A stretch of DNA of 64,000 bases from DATMER01 sp034667225 (GCA_034667225.1 JAXDKG010000034.1:62001-126000), one strand, 5' to 3'. Counted from the first letter of the stretch, positions 1-8,069 are shown. Made by a program: numbers and translations. The notes: generated from the letters alone by a model not told the origin.

Positions 1-789
1 CCGAAGCCGAAGGCGGAGGACCCCTCCTACCGCGGCAGCGGCAAGCTCGACGGCAAGGTGGCGCTGATCACCGGCGGCGACAGCGGCATCGGCCGCGCGG
101 CGGCGATCGCGTTCGCCGCCGAGGGGGCCGACGTGGCCATCCTCTACCTCGACGAGCACGAGGACGCCGAGGAGACCAAGAGCAAGATCGAGGAGAAGGG
201 ACGGCGCTGCCTGACGATCGCGGGCGACGTGGGGGACGAGGGCTTCTGCAAAGAGGCGGTCGAGAGGACCGTCCGGGAGCTCGGACACCTCGACATCGTG
301 GTCAACAACGCGGCCGAGCAGCACGAGCAGGACGACCTCGGGGGCATCACGGCCGAGCAGCTCGAGCGCACCTTCCGCACCAATATCTTTTCCTATTTCT
401 ACATCGCGAAGGCGGCTCTCCCCCACCTCAAGGAGGGGAGCGCAATCATCAACACTACCTCGGTCACCGCCTACCGGGGGAGCTCGCACCTGATCGACTA
501 CGCCTCCACCAAGGGGGCGATCGTAGCCTTCACCCGCTCGCTGTCCACGAACCTGGCAGAGCGTAAGATCCGGGTGAACGGCGTGGCGCCGGGGCCGATC
601 TGGACCCCGCTGATCCCAGCCTCGTTCGACGAGGAGAAGGTCAAGACCTTCGGGGCCGACGTGCCCCTGGGCCGGCCGGGCCAGCCGGAAGAGGTGGCGC
701 CCTGCTACGTCTTCCTGGCTTCCGACGATTCGTCGTACATGACCGGGCAGGTGCTGCATCCCAACGGAGGAGAGGTGGTCAACGGCTGA
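1..789 (+). CDS. SDR family oxidoreductase, 5'-truncated by window edge
   Basis: Short-chain dehydrogenase/reductase of the stress-type clade related to glucose dehydrogenase-like YhdF/YghA proteins. The reading frame is already open at base 1 and reads PKPKAEDPSYRGSGKLDGKV before the Rossmann motif, so the GTG at 58 is an internal Val and the true start lies upstream. Visible motifs are the cofactor glycine motif GGDSGIGR, the NNAA motif, and the catalytic Tyr-Lys in YASTKGA after the TTSVTAYRG serine. It ends with the usual TGQVLHPNGGEVVNG tail, so the 3' end is complete. The substrate cannot be told from sequence. The small gene at 816 follows 26 bases later in the same direction. Confidence 0.9.
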   Translation, partial: PKPKAEDPSYRGSGKLDGKVALITGGDSGIGRAAAIAFAAEGADVAILYLDEHEDAEETKSKIEEKGRRCLTIAGDVGDEGFCKEAVERTVRELGHLDIVVNNAAEQHEQDDLGGITAEQLERTFRTNIFSYFYIAKAALPHLKEGSAIINTTSVTAYRGSSHLIDYASTKGAIVAFTRSLSTNLAERKIRVNGVAPGPIWTPLIPASFDEEKVKTFGADVPLGRPGQPEEVAPCYVFLASDDSSYMTGQVLHPNGGEVVNG

Positions 790-815
790 GCAGTATTCAG
801 CATAGGAGAAACAGC

Positions 816-1052
816 ATGGCCGACAACAGGACGACGACCGATCACGAAGAGATCCGTCGCTGGGTTGAAGAGAGAGGCGGCCGCCCCGCGGTCGCCCCGG
901 AGCACCAGGACCAGCCTCTGGGCCTGCGCATCGAGTTCCCCGAGGATCGGGAAGACGGGGAGCTGAAGTTGATCAGCTGGGACGAGTTCTTCGCGAAGTT
1001 CGACGAGGCCAACCTCGTCTTTCTCTATCGCGACGAGCCCTGGGTCTGCTGA
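816..1052 (+). CDS. Small conserved protein, 78 aa
   Basis: Small acidic cytoplasmic protein starting ATG behind AGGAGA. It has two recognisable blocks: DHEEIRRWVEERGGRPA near the N-terminus and ISWDEFFAKFDEANLVFLYRD near the C-terminus. This pattern belongs to a family of about 80-90 residue proteins that are often mislabelled as a glucan branching enzyme; no real function is known to me. It lies directly behind the SDR gene and may be co-transcribed with it. Its last 28 bases overlap, tail to tail, the 3' end of the LuxC-like gene. Confidence 0.75.
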   Translation: MADNRTTTDHEEIRRWVEERGGRPAVAPEHQDQPLGLRIEFPEDREDGELKLISWDEFFAKFDEANLVFLYRDEPWVC

Positions 1053-2146
1053 GAGACCAGGGCGTACAGAGGGTGGATGCCCCCGTTGTGCCAGGTCACG
1101 TCGGGTGACTGCAATTCGCCGGGCATGGCACAGCGGGAGATCCCCAACTCGGCCAGGGCGGGCGCGAGGCGCCAGGCGTCCTCGCCCGCCAAGGCTGCCC
1201 CCTGGAGCTTCCCCCTCCAGGGAGATAGGATCGCAGGCAGGCGGTCCAGATCCTTGACAGGATGGACCCGCACGGTCCGCAGCCCCGGAGAGGGCCGGAA
1301 GGCCGGATCGGGATCGACCAGGACCGTGCCCGAGAGGATCGGCAGATCCGCGATCCACAGGCCCCGCATCTCGGCTTCGAGCCTCGCCTGCTGAACCGCC
1401 GCCAATGCCGGGGCGTCCGCCGGACCAGGCGGCCAACGCCGCGACAGCTCCGCCAGATCCTCCGCCAGCCGCCTCGCCAGCTCTTCAGGGTCCCCCGACG
1501 TATAGACCGCCGCGACCGACAGGCATCCCCGCTGATCGAACAGGGCAATATCCCGGGCGAGCCCATCCGGATTTTGCGCGACAACGGCAAGGCTGGTCTT
1601 CGGGCCATACCCCACCACTTTGCCCGGAGCCCGGCGCTCCAGGTCAGCCAGGGCGGGCTCGTCGCCATAGGCGATCACCGTGGTGGCCTGTTCGAGGAGG
1701 GGAGCCTCGATCCGCTCATCCCCTCCGCGCCAGGTGGCCGAGGCCACGGCTTTTGCCAAGCGAGGCTCGCGGCGGGTCAGCGCGTCGAGGAAAGCGGGGA
1801 CGAAGACCGGCTCGGCCGAGGGGGACTTGAGGAGGACCGGCCGCCGCAGCACCAGCGCGGGCCAGAGCGGCTGGACCGCGAGGGCCGGCAGGTTGGAAGC
1901 GAGCACCACCAGCACCTGTCCGCCGCCCCGAGGCAGCCCCTCGGCCTCGGCAAGGAGCGCGGCGGCCGGCCCAGTCCGGACACCGCCGAGCACGGCTTCT
2001 AGAGCCGCGGCGAGCCCTTCCGGCGACAGGCGGGAGGTCTTCGCCAGCTCGGGATCGAGGGCGCGCCGCTCCGGCGAGCCGGGATCGAGGAAGGCTTCGA
2101 CCGTCTCTCCCCAGGCGGCCAGGAGGTCTTCGGACGGGATGTCCAT
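1025..2146 (-). CDS. LuxC-like acyl-CoA/acyl-protein reductase
   Basis: A 373-residue member of the LuxC family (aldehyde-dehydrogenase fold), which reduces activated fatty acyl groups to aldehydes with NADPH. Family marks are the VVLASNLPALAVQPLWPALV segment near residue 80, the nucleotide-binding stretch after it, and FDQRGCLS, whose Cys (about 208) is the expected acyl-carrying nucleophile. The ATG at 2146 was chosen because it lies 11 bases after the stop of the upstream sulfotransferase; extending further would run into that gene. With the LuxE-like gene at 3716-4759 it makes a two-part acyl reductase. No luciferase subunit is present, so light production is not implied. Confidence 0.8.
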   Translation of the reverse strand: MDIPSEDLLAAWGETVEAFLDPGSPERRALDPELAKTSRLSPEGLAAALEAVLGGVRTGPAAALLAEAEGLPRGGGQVLVVLASNLPALAVQPLWPALVLRRPVLLKSPSAEPVFVPAFLDALTRREPRLAKAVASATWRGGDERIEAPLLEQATTVIAYGDEPALADLERRAPGKVVGYGPKTSLAVVAQNPDGLARDIALFDQRGCLSVAAVYTSGDPEELARRLAEDLAELSRRWPPGPADAPALAAVQQARLEAEMRGLWIADLPILSGTVLVDPDPAFRPSPGLRTVRVHPVKDLDRLPAILSPWRGKLQGAALAGEDAWRLAPALAELGISRCAMPGELQSPDVTWHNGGIHPLYALVSQQTQGSSR

Positions 2147-2157
2147 CAACACGGAGT

Positions 2158-3336
2158 CTAACTGTCGCGCAACGCCTTCCAGCGATCGAAGGCGGTGGTT
2201 GCCTGCTGGTTCCACAGCATGCCGACCAGCCGCTTCAAGCCGAACAGCAGGCGCCAGCTCCGGGAGCCGAACACGGCAGCGAGCAGCGCTTCCCGCTCGT
2301 CCACCGCCCGCTGCTTGCGGCGCAGCTCGGCCATCAGGTTGCCGCACTCCCGGTCCAGCCGCTCCTCCAGGTCGGCCACGGCTATGTCGCGTTCGGCAAG
2401 CGTGGCTTCGATGCGTTGGATGCGGTCCTCGAGCTCCTGAAGAGGAGTGCGGGCCCTGCGGGTAGGGTGCGCGTGCTCCTGGAGGATCTCGCGGGCACCC
2501 GCCGAGAGCGGCGGCACCGGATCGAGCAGCGCCGAGCCGCTCTCGAGGGCCTGGAGCAGCTCGCGCTGCCCGGCGTTGAGGTAGCCGAGCTCCTCGCCGG
2601 GAGCGGTAGCATGGTGTTCGAGCGAGCTGTCGAGCAGCGCTCGAGCGTCGACCTTCGAGAGGTCGCGCAACCCTTCCAATCCCTGCGCCCTGTGAGTCCT
2701 GAGCGTCCGCACCAGTCTCGTAGCCGTGTCAGCGGGATCGTCGATCAGGTCGCGATAGGCGACCAGCACGCGAGGCAGCCCCTCGCTCGCGGCGAGCGCC
2801 GCGCGGGTGTAGTGCTCCCAGAGGGCGATCCCGACGTGGATCGGAAGGCCGTCCCGCCGCGCGAGGGAGCGGGCGACCGCGAGCGGATTGCGATGGGTCA
2901 GGATGCAGAGCGGGCGATCGAGCAGATCGCGCCAGAAGGGCAGGAGGAGGCACAGCCGGGGGTCCTTGATCACCCAGGGTCCGTAGGAGTTGAGGTGGCC
3001 GACAAGCGATCGCGCGCGGAGCAGAAAGCTCGCGTGCACCGACTTGCTGAGCCGGCGCGGATCGATCTCGAGCACGTTCGTCCAACTGCCTCCGAACGCC
3101 GCGAGCAGCTCCTCATTGAAGGCCTGGACCTCGCCGAGCTCCCAGTAACCCATGGCGTTGTGGGCGTCGGCCCCCATCAGGCTCTCGTCGGGGCCGGCGT
3201 AGAAGCCCAGCCGGTCGAGCAGGCTCGTCAGAGCGGACGTTCCGGAACGGTGCATGCCAAGGACGATGGCCTGCGGGGGCGTTTCTTCCACGCGGCCGAG
3301 CGGCCCCAAGCGCTCGGGCTGTGCGTTCATCTGCAC
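2158..3336 (-). CDS. Sulfotransferase family protein with C-terminal coiled coil
   Basis: A 392-residue PAPS-dependent sulfotransferase-like protein. The 5'-phosphosulfate loop is AIVLGMHRSGTSALTSLLDR near residue 25, and HRNPLAVARSLARRDG around 150 fits the 3'-phosphate binding region. The sulfotransferase fold ends near residue 250; the rest is charged and helical, with a predicted coiled coil (about 300-350) and a basic tail. Start is GTG at 3336, behind GGAGGAG; an ATG two codons later (3330) is an alternative. It is co-directional with the LuxC-like gene 11 bases downstream. The acceptor substrate is unknown; a fatty alcohol or lipid would fit the neighbours, but that is speculation. Confidence 0.8.
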   Translation of the reverse strand: MQMNAQPERLGPLGRVEETPPQAIVLGMHRSGTSALTSLLDRLGFYAGPDESLMGADAHNAMGYWELGEVQAFNEELLAAFGGSWTNVLEIDPRRLSKSVHASFLLRARSLVGHLNSYGPWVIKDPRLCLLLPFWRDLLDRPLCILTHRNPLAVARSLARRDGLPIHVGIALWEHYTRAALAASEGLPRVLVAYRDLIDDPADTATRLVRTLRTHRAQGLEGLRDLSKVDARALLDSSLEHHATAPGEELGYLNAGQRELLQALESGSALLDPVPPLSAGAREILQEHAHPTRRARTPLQELEDRIQRIEATLAERDIAVADLEERLDRECGNLMAELRRKQRAVDEREALLAAVFGSRSWRLLFGLKRLVGMLWNQQATTAFDRWKALRDS

Positions 3337-3382
3337 CTTGAATGGCTCCTCCGGCAGCGATGATTTGGGCCATTATACCCAG

Positions 3383-3742
3383 ATGACAGCCACGGTCAGC
3401 CACTTCGAGATCCCCGCCCGCGACCTGGAGCGGGCCGCCCGCTTCTACCGCGAGGTCTTCGAGTGGCAGGTGGAGCCTCTGCCCTGGGAAGGCCATCCTT
3501 ATTACAAGATCCGCGGCGTCGCGGGAGGCACTCTGGGAGGCGGAATCGTCCCGGCGGGCGAAGGGTACGAGCACCCTCTGCTGGTCATCCATGTGGACGG
3601 CGAGCTTGCGCCCTGGATCGAGAAGATCGTGGAGGGAGGAGGAACGGTCGAGCAGCCCGCCAGGCAGGTCGGGGACTTCGGCCGGTTCGCGAGATTCCGG
3701 GATCCCGAGGGAAATCTATTGGGCGTTTGGGGATCTTTGTAG
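3383..3742 (+). CDS. VOC family protein (glyoxalase/bleomycin-resistance fold)
   Basis: A single vicinal-oxygen-chelate domain of 119 residues, starting MTATVSHFEIPARDLERAARFYREVF and ending in the classic FRDPEGNLLGVWGS motif. The N-terminal His and the C-terminal region are in the places where VOC enzymes bind metal, but one module alone does not identify the reaction. The gene is divergent from the sulfotransferase (about 46 bases apart) and its last 27 bases overlap the 3' end of the LuxE-like gene tail to tail, so it interrupts the otherwise minus-strand lux-like set. Confidence 0.88.
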   Translation: MTATVSHFEIPARDLERAARFYREVFEWQVEPLPWEGHPYYKIRGVAGGTLGGGIVPAGEGYEHPLLVIHVDGELAPWIEKIVEGGGTVEQPARQVGDFGRFARFRDPEGNLLGVWGSL

Positions 3743-4759
3743 CTCTTCCACCACCAGCGAGCATCCGCGCAGCTCCGCCCCCGCCGCCCGCCCCAACAAC
3801 CGGAAGCCCTCCCCCTCCGCGATCCCCAGGTCCTCGGTCAGCACGTGGACGGCCGAGCCGAGGTTGGCGAGGTCGAAGACCGCGATCAGGCCGGGGGTGC
3901 CGGCCGGCGCCTCTTCCAGCGTGGCGGGATCGAGGATGCGCACCCGCACCCAGGGGGGTGCTACGAAGAGGTCGGGGTCCTCCCCGAGGAGCGCCCGGGT
4001 GTAGCACTGGCTGGTCAGCTCGGTCATCCCATACTCGCGGACGATCGACCCTGGCGGCACGTTGAGCCAGGCGCCGAGGCGCTCCGCCAGCTCCTGGCGG
4101 GTCAGCTCCTGTGTTTTCCCCTTGAAGCCGCCGGTCTCGAAGATGGCGCTGCCCGCGGGCAGGCGGAAGCGCAAGCCCATCCTCTCCAACCCCTCCAGCC
4201 ACTGCGCCAGGGCGAAGGCGGTCGCGAGGACGAGCACCGGCCGCCCCTCGCGCTGCCGGCTCCCTGCCCAGGAGCGCGCCTTCCCCACGTCTACCCCGCG
4301 CGAGCCGAAGGTCGTGGCGCTCTCCGGCGTCCCCCAGCGGGCGAGCACGTGGTCGATCATGAACGAGAGGCTGGAGTCCGGAAGCTGCTCGCGCGTGGGG
4401 ATGAGGGAGAGCATCGGCGCATTCGTCAGACAAAAGCGGGGGAAAGACGCGTCGATGGTCAGCCGGTAGAGGTCCGGGTAGGGATGGTGATGGACGCTCC
4501 GGGCTTCCCCAGTCGTCCCACTGCTCCTGAAGATCTCTTTTGCCGGCTCGGCCGCGAGCGTCAAGCTCTTGAAGGCCGCGGTGGGCACCGGCGGCACCTT
4601 GCGCCAGTCGGTCACGGCTCCGGGCACGGCTCCGCGCCCTTCGCACATCCGCCGGTAGGGCTCGATGCGCTCGAACTGAAAGGCAAAGGCTTCCAGGGCC
4701 AGCTCGTCGAAGGAGGCTGGTTCAGAAGAGACGAAGCGGGCGATGCGGTCGAGGATCAC
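3716..4759 (-). CDS. LuxE-like acyl-protein synthetase
   Basis: A 347-residue protein of the LuxE family (adenylate-forming), which activates a fatty acid as acyl-AMP and passes it to a reductase of the LuxC type. The ATP-loop-like motif FRSSGTTGEARS lies near residue 85; SIVREYGMTELTSQCY near 235 matches the A5-type core, and FDLANLGSAVHVLTEDLG near 310 the C-terminal hinge. GTG at 4759 is chosen because it gives family length (about 350) and leaves 57 bases to the divergent ferredoxin; there is no strong ribosome binding site. Together with the gene at 1025-2146 it forms an acyl reductase couple. Confidence 0.8.
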   Translation of the reverse strand: MILDRIARFVSSEPASFDELALEAFAFQFERIEPYRRMCEGRGAVPGAVTDWRKVPPVPTAAFKSLTLAAEPAKEIFRSSGTTGEARSVHHHPYPDLYRLTIDASFPRFCLTNAPMLSLIPTREQLPDSSLSFMIDHVLARWGTPESATTFGSRGVDVGKARSWAGSRQREGRPVLVLATAFALAQWLEGLERMGLRFRLPAGSAIFETGGFKGKTQELTRQELAERLGAWLNVPPGSIVREYGMTELTSQCYTRALLGEDPDLFVAPPWVRVRILDPATLEEAPAGTPGLIAVFDLANLGSAVHVLTEDLGIAEGEGFRLLGRAAGAELRGCSLVVEELQRSPNAQ

Positions 4760-4816
4760 GGCGGGGATTCTGCCACGCCCGGGCCGGTTCTGGTAAAGTA
4801 CCCCCCGGAGACCACT

Positions 4817-5188
4817 ATGGCTGACTTTCCTTACCCCAAGAAGATCGAGATCGACAAGCCGCCGCGTCCGAAGCCGCCGAAGCAGCTTGCCGTCATCGAC
4901 CAGACCGGCTGCACCGGTTGCGAGGCCTGCATCTCGTTCTGCCCGGTGGACTGCATCGAGATCGTCCCCGGCCCCGAATTCCGCGACTTCATGAAGCTCG
5001 TGGAGGTCGACCTGGAGCGCTGCATCGGCTGCCAGCTCTGCGCGCGCTACTGCCCCTGGGAGACCATCTTCATGTGGGGCTACGAGGAGGGGATCGCGAT
5101 CGCGCCGACCCACACCGTGCGCACGCTGATCTACGACTACGACCCCGAGCAGATGCACGAAGCGGCGGAGAGCCGCAATGCCTCCTGA
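4817..5188 (+). CDS. Dicluster 2x[4Fe-4S] ferredoxin
   Basis: A 123-residue soluble electron carrier. The first cluster motif is C32-x2-C35-x2-C38-x3-C42P and the second is C69-x2-C72-x2-C75-x3-C79P, so both [4Fe-4S] sites are complete. The N-terminus is a Lys/Pro-rich extension (MADFPYPKKIEIDKPPRPK) and the C-terminus an acidic/aromatic tail of about 40 residues, giving a protein longer than a minimal bacterial ferredoxin. It overlaps the next small gene by 11 bases, which suggests translational coupling. The lux-like genes on the other strand use reducing power, but a direct link is not shown. Confidence 0.9.
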   Translation: MADFPYPKKIEIDKPPRPKPPKQLAVIDQTGCTGCEACISFCPVDCIEIVPGPEFRDFMKLVEVDLERCIGCQLCARYCPWETIFMWGYEEGIAIAPTHTVRTLIYDYDPEQMHEAAESRNAS

Positions 5189-5384
5189 GGGGGGCTTCGA
5201 TCCCGAGCTCGACGCCGCCTTCAAGCGCGTCCTCCAGGTCATCTACAAGGACCACCCCCTCAAGGCCAACCAGATCCTGATGCTCGCCGCCGAGCTGCAA
5301 CGGCTCGGCGTCCACCGTCTGGTGGAAGAGCACATCTCCAAGTTCCAGAGCCAGTTGAGCGGCGGCGGACGGCCGCCGAGCTAA
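5178..5384 (+). CDS. Small protein coupled to ferredoxin, 68 aa
   Basis: The ATG lies inside the last codons of the ferredoxin gene (11-base overlap). The product has a helical body, with LDAAFKRVLQVIYKDHPLKANQILMLAAELQRLG at its centre written as about residues 11-44, and a Gly/Pro-rich end. There is no Cys, signal peptide or membrane segment. I do not recognise the family. Its position suggests a partner or regulator made in step with the ferredoxin. The sigma factor gene follows 6 bases later. Confidence 0.6.
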   Translation: MPPEGGFDPELDAAFKRVLQVIYKDHPLKANQILMLAAELQRLGVHRLVEEHISKFQSQLSGGGRPPS

Positions 5385-5390
5385 CCCGCC

Positions 5391-6020
5391 GTGGGCGCCG
5401 ACCTCCCGACGGACCCTGGTTGGGATGCCCTGGAGAGGGTGGCGGCGGGCGACACCGGCGCCTTCACCGTGCTGGTGGAGACCCACCAGGAGCGCCTGCT
5501 CCGCCTCTGCGAGCGCCTGCTCGGCGATCCGGAGGAGGCCCGCGACGCCGCCCAGGAAGTCTTCCTCAAGGCGTTCCGCAAGGCCGGGGAGGTCCGCCCC
5601 ATGGGCCAGGTTTACACCTGGCTGTATCGGATCGCGGTCAACCTCTGCCTCAACAAGCTCAGGCGGCGCAAGCTGGTCCGCTTCCTGCGCTTCGAGACCG
5701 ACCCTGAAGAGCCGGGAGCACCGGCCTTCGATCCCCCCGACGCCCGCCCCGACCCGATCTCCGCGCTGGAGGCCCGTCGGCGCTGGCAATCCACCCGCAA
5801 AGCGATCGCGAAGCTCCCCGACAATCAGCGGGCGGTCCTGATCCTGGTCCGCTTCGAGGGATTATCCTACCGCCAGGCCGCCGAGGTCCTGGGCATCACC
5901 GAGGGGGCGGTGGAGAGCCGCCTCTTCCGGGCGATGCGCAGGATCGAGGCAGACCAGGACCGGAAGGATGCGCAGGAAAAGGGCGCTCCGCGGTTTCCAA
6001 GGAGTGAGGGCAAGAGATGA
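5391..6020 (+). CDS. ECF-type RNA polymerase sigma factor
   Basis: A 209-residue sigma-70 family protein of the extracytoplasmic-function group. Region 2 covers about residues 20-90 (LLGDPEEARDAAQEVFLKAF, VYTWLYRIAVNLCLNKLRRR) and region 4 about 130-185 (LPDNQRAVLILVRFEGLSYR, then AEVLGITEGAVESRLFRAMR as the HTH). Start is GTG at 5391, 6 bases after the previous gene. The stop overlaps the start of the anti-sigma-like gene by 4 bases, the standard arrangement for a sigma factor and its membrane inhibitor. Confidence 0.92.
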   Translation: MGADLPTDPGWDALERVAAGDTGAFTVLVETHQERLLRLCERLLGDPEEARDAAQEVFLKAFRKAGEVRPMGQVYTWLYRIAVNLCLNKLRRRKLVRFLRFETDPEEPGAPAFDPPDARPDPISALEARRRWQSTRKAIAKLPDNQRAVLILVRFEGLSYRQAAEVLGITEGAVESRLFRAMRRIEADQDRKDAQEKGAPRFPRSEGKR

Positions 6021-6418
6021 ACCGGAGGATGGAGCTGGATTTAATGCGTCTCCTCCACGGCGAGATGCCGGAGGAGCGGGCCCGCGAGCTGCGGGCGCAG
6101 ATGGAGCGCGACCCCGCTCTGGCGGAGGAGTACCGCCGCCTCCACGAAAGCTGGGAGGATCTCGCCCTGCCGCCAACCGCGCCGGTCCCTCCCGGCTTCG
6201 CTCAGCGGGTCGCCGCCCGATCCAGGGCCGAACAGACTGCTCCCACTCCGGGCTGGGTACGGGCTGCCGCGGCCCTCGCCCTGATCCTCGGGACCGTCGT
6301 CGGCGCCGGGGTGGGCTGGACGCCGGCCGCCGATCCAATCCAGGAAGAGGAGCTCTCGACCGTCGACGGCAGCCTGGCCGAGAGCTATCTGACCACCCTC
6401 GAGGATCTCGAGCCGTGA
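6017..6418 (+). CDS. Putative anti-sigma factor, single-pass membrane protein
   Basis: A 133-residue protein starting in the ATGA overlap with the sigma factor. The N-terminal half is a charged helical region (LDLMRLLHGEMPEERARELR) like the cytoplasmic sigma-binding part of anti-sigma factors, though the His-Cys-Cys zinc motif is missing. One transmembrane segment lies at about 79-100 (WVRAAAALALILGTVVGAGV). A short acidic periplasmic tail follows. The assignment rests on position and topology more than on a domain. It is coupled by GTGA to the next gene. Confidence 0.75.
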   Translation: MNRRMELDLMRLLHGEMPEERARELRAQMERDPALAEEYRRLHESWEDLALPPTAPVPPGFAQRVAARSRAEQTAPTPGWVRAAAALALILGTVVGAGVGWTPAADPIQEEELSTVDGSLAESYLTTLEDLEP

Positions 6419-6993
6419 GGCGCTGGTGGGTCGTCATAGCCCTCCTGCTTTCGCTGGGGGTGAACCTGGGGCTCGTCGCCGCCGTGGCCACGCGCCGGAT
6501 CGCGGCGCGTCCGGAAAGACCAGGGCCGCAGGAGATGGGAGGCGAGCCGCTCCCCCGCTTCCGGCACCTCGCCGACCATCTCGGCCTCGAAGGGGAGAAG
6601 CGCCGGCAGTTCCTGGATCTCCAGAGGCAGCTCTTCGAGGAGACGGTGCGCGTCCGCATGCGCCAGGCCGAGAGCCAGCGGGAGGTACGGCGGGAGCTGG
6701 TCTCCCGCGAACCTGACCAGGAGCGGATCGACGCCCTGCTCCAGCAGTCCGCCCGCGACTTCCTGACGCTGGAGCAGGCGCTTGCGAAGAACATCACCTC
6801 CACCCGCGACATCCTGAGCCCCGGTCAGGAAAGGGAGTACCTGCGCATCATCGCGCGCATGCGCCCTCCGGGTGCGGGAGGCTTCGGCCAGCAGCAGCAG
6901 CCTCAGCGCCGCCGCCTGCCACCAATGAGACAGCGGGGATTCCCCAGAGGGCGGGGGGAGCTTCCCGAGCGACTCGGGGATAGCCCCGAGTGA
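6415..6993 (+). CDS. CpxP/Spy-like periplasmic protein, membrane anchored
   Basis: A 192-residue protein with an N-terminal anchor (RRWWVVIALLLSLGVNLGLV) followed by a long helical periplasmic domain. Two LTxxQ-like elements fit the Spy/CpxP/periplasmic heavy-metal sensor family: LGLEGEKRRQFLDLQ near 55 and LSPGQEREYLRII near 140. The GTG start at 6415 overlaps the anti-sigma stop (GTGA). With its two upstream neighbours it forms an envelope-stress operon in which this protein would sense or buffer periplasmic stress. The Arg/Gln-rich C-terminus runs into the 21-bp repeat array, whose first unit encodes the last codons and stop. Confidence 0.75.
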   Translation: MRRWWVVIALLLSLGVNLGLVAAVATRRIAARPERPGPQEMGGEPLPRFRHLADHLGLEGEKRRQFLDLQRQLFEETVRVRMRQAESQREVRRELVSREPDQERIDALLQQSARDFLTLEQALAKNITSTRDILSPGQEREYLRIIARMRPPGAGGFGQQQQPQRRRLPPMRQRGFPRGRGELPERLGDSPE

Positions 6994-7064
6994 CTCAGGG
7001 ATCGCCCCGAGTCGCTCAGGGATCGCCCCGAGTCACTCAGGGATTGCCCCGAGTCGCTCGGGTA
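6971..7064. repeat. Array 1: tandem 21-bp palindromic repeats over a stop codon
   Basis: Four full units (6971, 6992, 7013, 7034) and one decayed unit (7055) with a strict 21-bp period. Unit 1 contains a near-perfect palindrome, ACTCGGGGATAGCCCCGAGT: 8-bp arms around ATAG. Later units vary at single positions (ACTCaGGG; cgCTC) but keep the pairing arms. The TGA of the CpxP-like gene (6991-6993) lies at the unit 1/unit 2 junction. The rest of 6994-7253 holds the hairpin at 7103 and no gene that I can support. Confidence 0.9.
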
Positions 7065-7102
7065 ACTCCCCCGGGGAGGGGGAGGATGGGATCAATCTGC
7101 CC

Positions 7103-7133
7103 AAAAAAAGGCCCCGCTGGTTCGGCGGGGCTT
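7103..7133 (-). terminator. Rho-independent terminator-like hairpin, minus orientation
   Basis: A 7-bp G/C stem (7111-7117 with 7125-7131, loop of 7, extendable by a G.U and an A-T pair) flanked on the left by seven A, so the minus-strand transcript would end in U7. No minus-strand gene ends just to its right; the neighbour is the plus-strand exonuclease gene. It may stop antisense or read-through transcription. Confidence 0.6.
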
Positions 7134-7253
7134 CGGAGGAGGGAGGTTGGAGAGGAGATTGTCTTTGGCTCTTCTCTGTCTCCATCCATATATACGGGGC
7201 ATGCCCCCAGAGTGTTTGGGTCCGCGGGCAACTTTCTGTAGAGTTTCCGCGCC

Positions 7254-8063
7254 ATGCGTGTCGCCACCTGGAACGTGAACTCCGTCCGCTCCCGGCTCGA
7301 CCGGGTTCTCGACTGGACCTCCCGCCTCCTGCCGGACGTGCTCTGCATGCAGGAGACGAAGACCACCGACGATCTCTTCCCGGTCTCCGCCTTCGAGGAG
7401 TTGGGCTATCACGTCGAGCTCTTCGGGCAGCCCACCTACAACGGCGTGGCGATTCTCTCCAAGAAGCCCCTCACCGACGTGGTCCGCGGCCTGCCCGACG
7501 ACGAGCCCGATGCCCAGCGGCGGCTCATCGCCGGCACGGTCGGCGGCGTCCGCATCATCAACGTCTACGTGCCCAACGGCCAGTCGCCCGAGAGCGAGAA
7601 GTTCATCTACAAGCTCAACTGGCTCGTGCGGCTGCGCCAGTTCCTCGAAGCCGCGGAGTCGGCCAGAAAGCCGCTGCTCCTCCTCGGGGACTTCAACATC
7701 GCTCCGGATGAGCGGGACGTCCGCTACCTCGAGCTCTGGCAGGGGAAGATCCACTTCCACCCGCGGGAGCACGAGGCCCTGGCCTACCTGATGGAATGGG
7801 GGCTGTCCGACCTCCTGCGCAAGCACCACGAGGAGGGGGGCCTGTTCACCTGGTGGGACTACCGGATGCTCGCCTTCCCGAAGAACAACGGGCTGAGGAT
7901 CGACCTGATCCTGGGGACGAAGACGATGCTTCAGCGCTGCACCGGAGTCTCTCTCTACCGCGACGAGCGCAAGGGCGAGCACCCCTCGGATCACATTCCG
8001 GTGGTGGCGGAATTCAAGGCCGCGGCGAAGCCCCGGACGAAGAAAGCTGCTCCGGGTAAGTAA
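7254..8063 (+). CDS. xth: Exodeoxyribonuclease III
   Basis: A 269-residue AP endonuclease/3'-5' exonuclease of the ExoIII family, acting in base excision repair. The metal and catalytic residues are in place: N7/N9 in ATWNVNS, E34 in MQETK, the LLGDFNIAP motif near 145, and the C-terminal HPSDHIPVV near 247. RIDLILGT before the end is also typical. Length matches the family apart from a short Lys-rich tail (RTKKAAPGK). It stands alone, convergent with the next gene. Confidence 0.95.
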   Translation: MRVATWNVNSVRSRLDRVLDWTSRLLPDVLCMQETKTTDDLFPVSAFEELGYHVELFGQPTYNGVAILSKKPLTDVVRGLPDDEPDAQRRLIAGTVGGVRIINVYVPNGQSPESEKFIYKLNWLVRLRQFLEAAESARKPLLLLGDFNIAPDERDVRYLELWQGKIHFHPREHEALAYLMEWGLSDLLRKHHEEGGLFTWWDYRMLAFPKNNGLRIDLILGTKTMLQRCTGVSLYRDERKGEHPSDHIPVVAEFKAAAKPRTKKAAPGK

Positions 8064-8069
8064 AGCGCC

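Noticed and set aside
1025..5188. Bioluminescence operon
   Set aside because: Only LuxC- and LuxE-like genes are present; no luciferase alpha/beta subunit and no LuxD.
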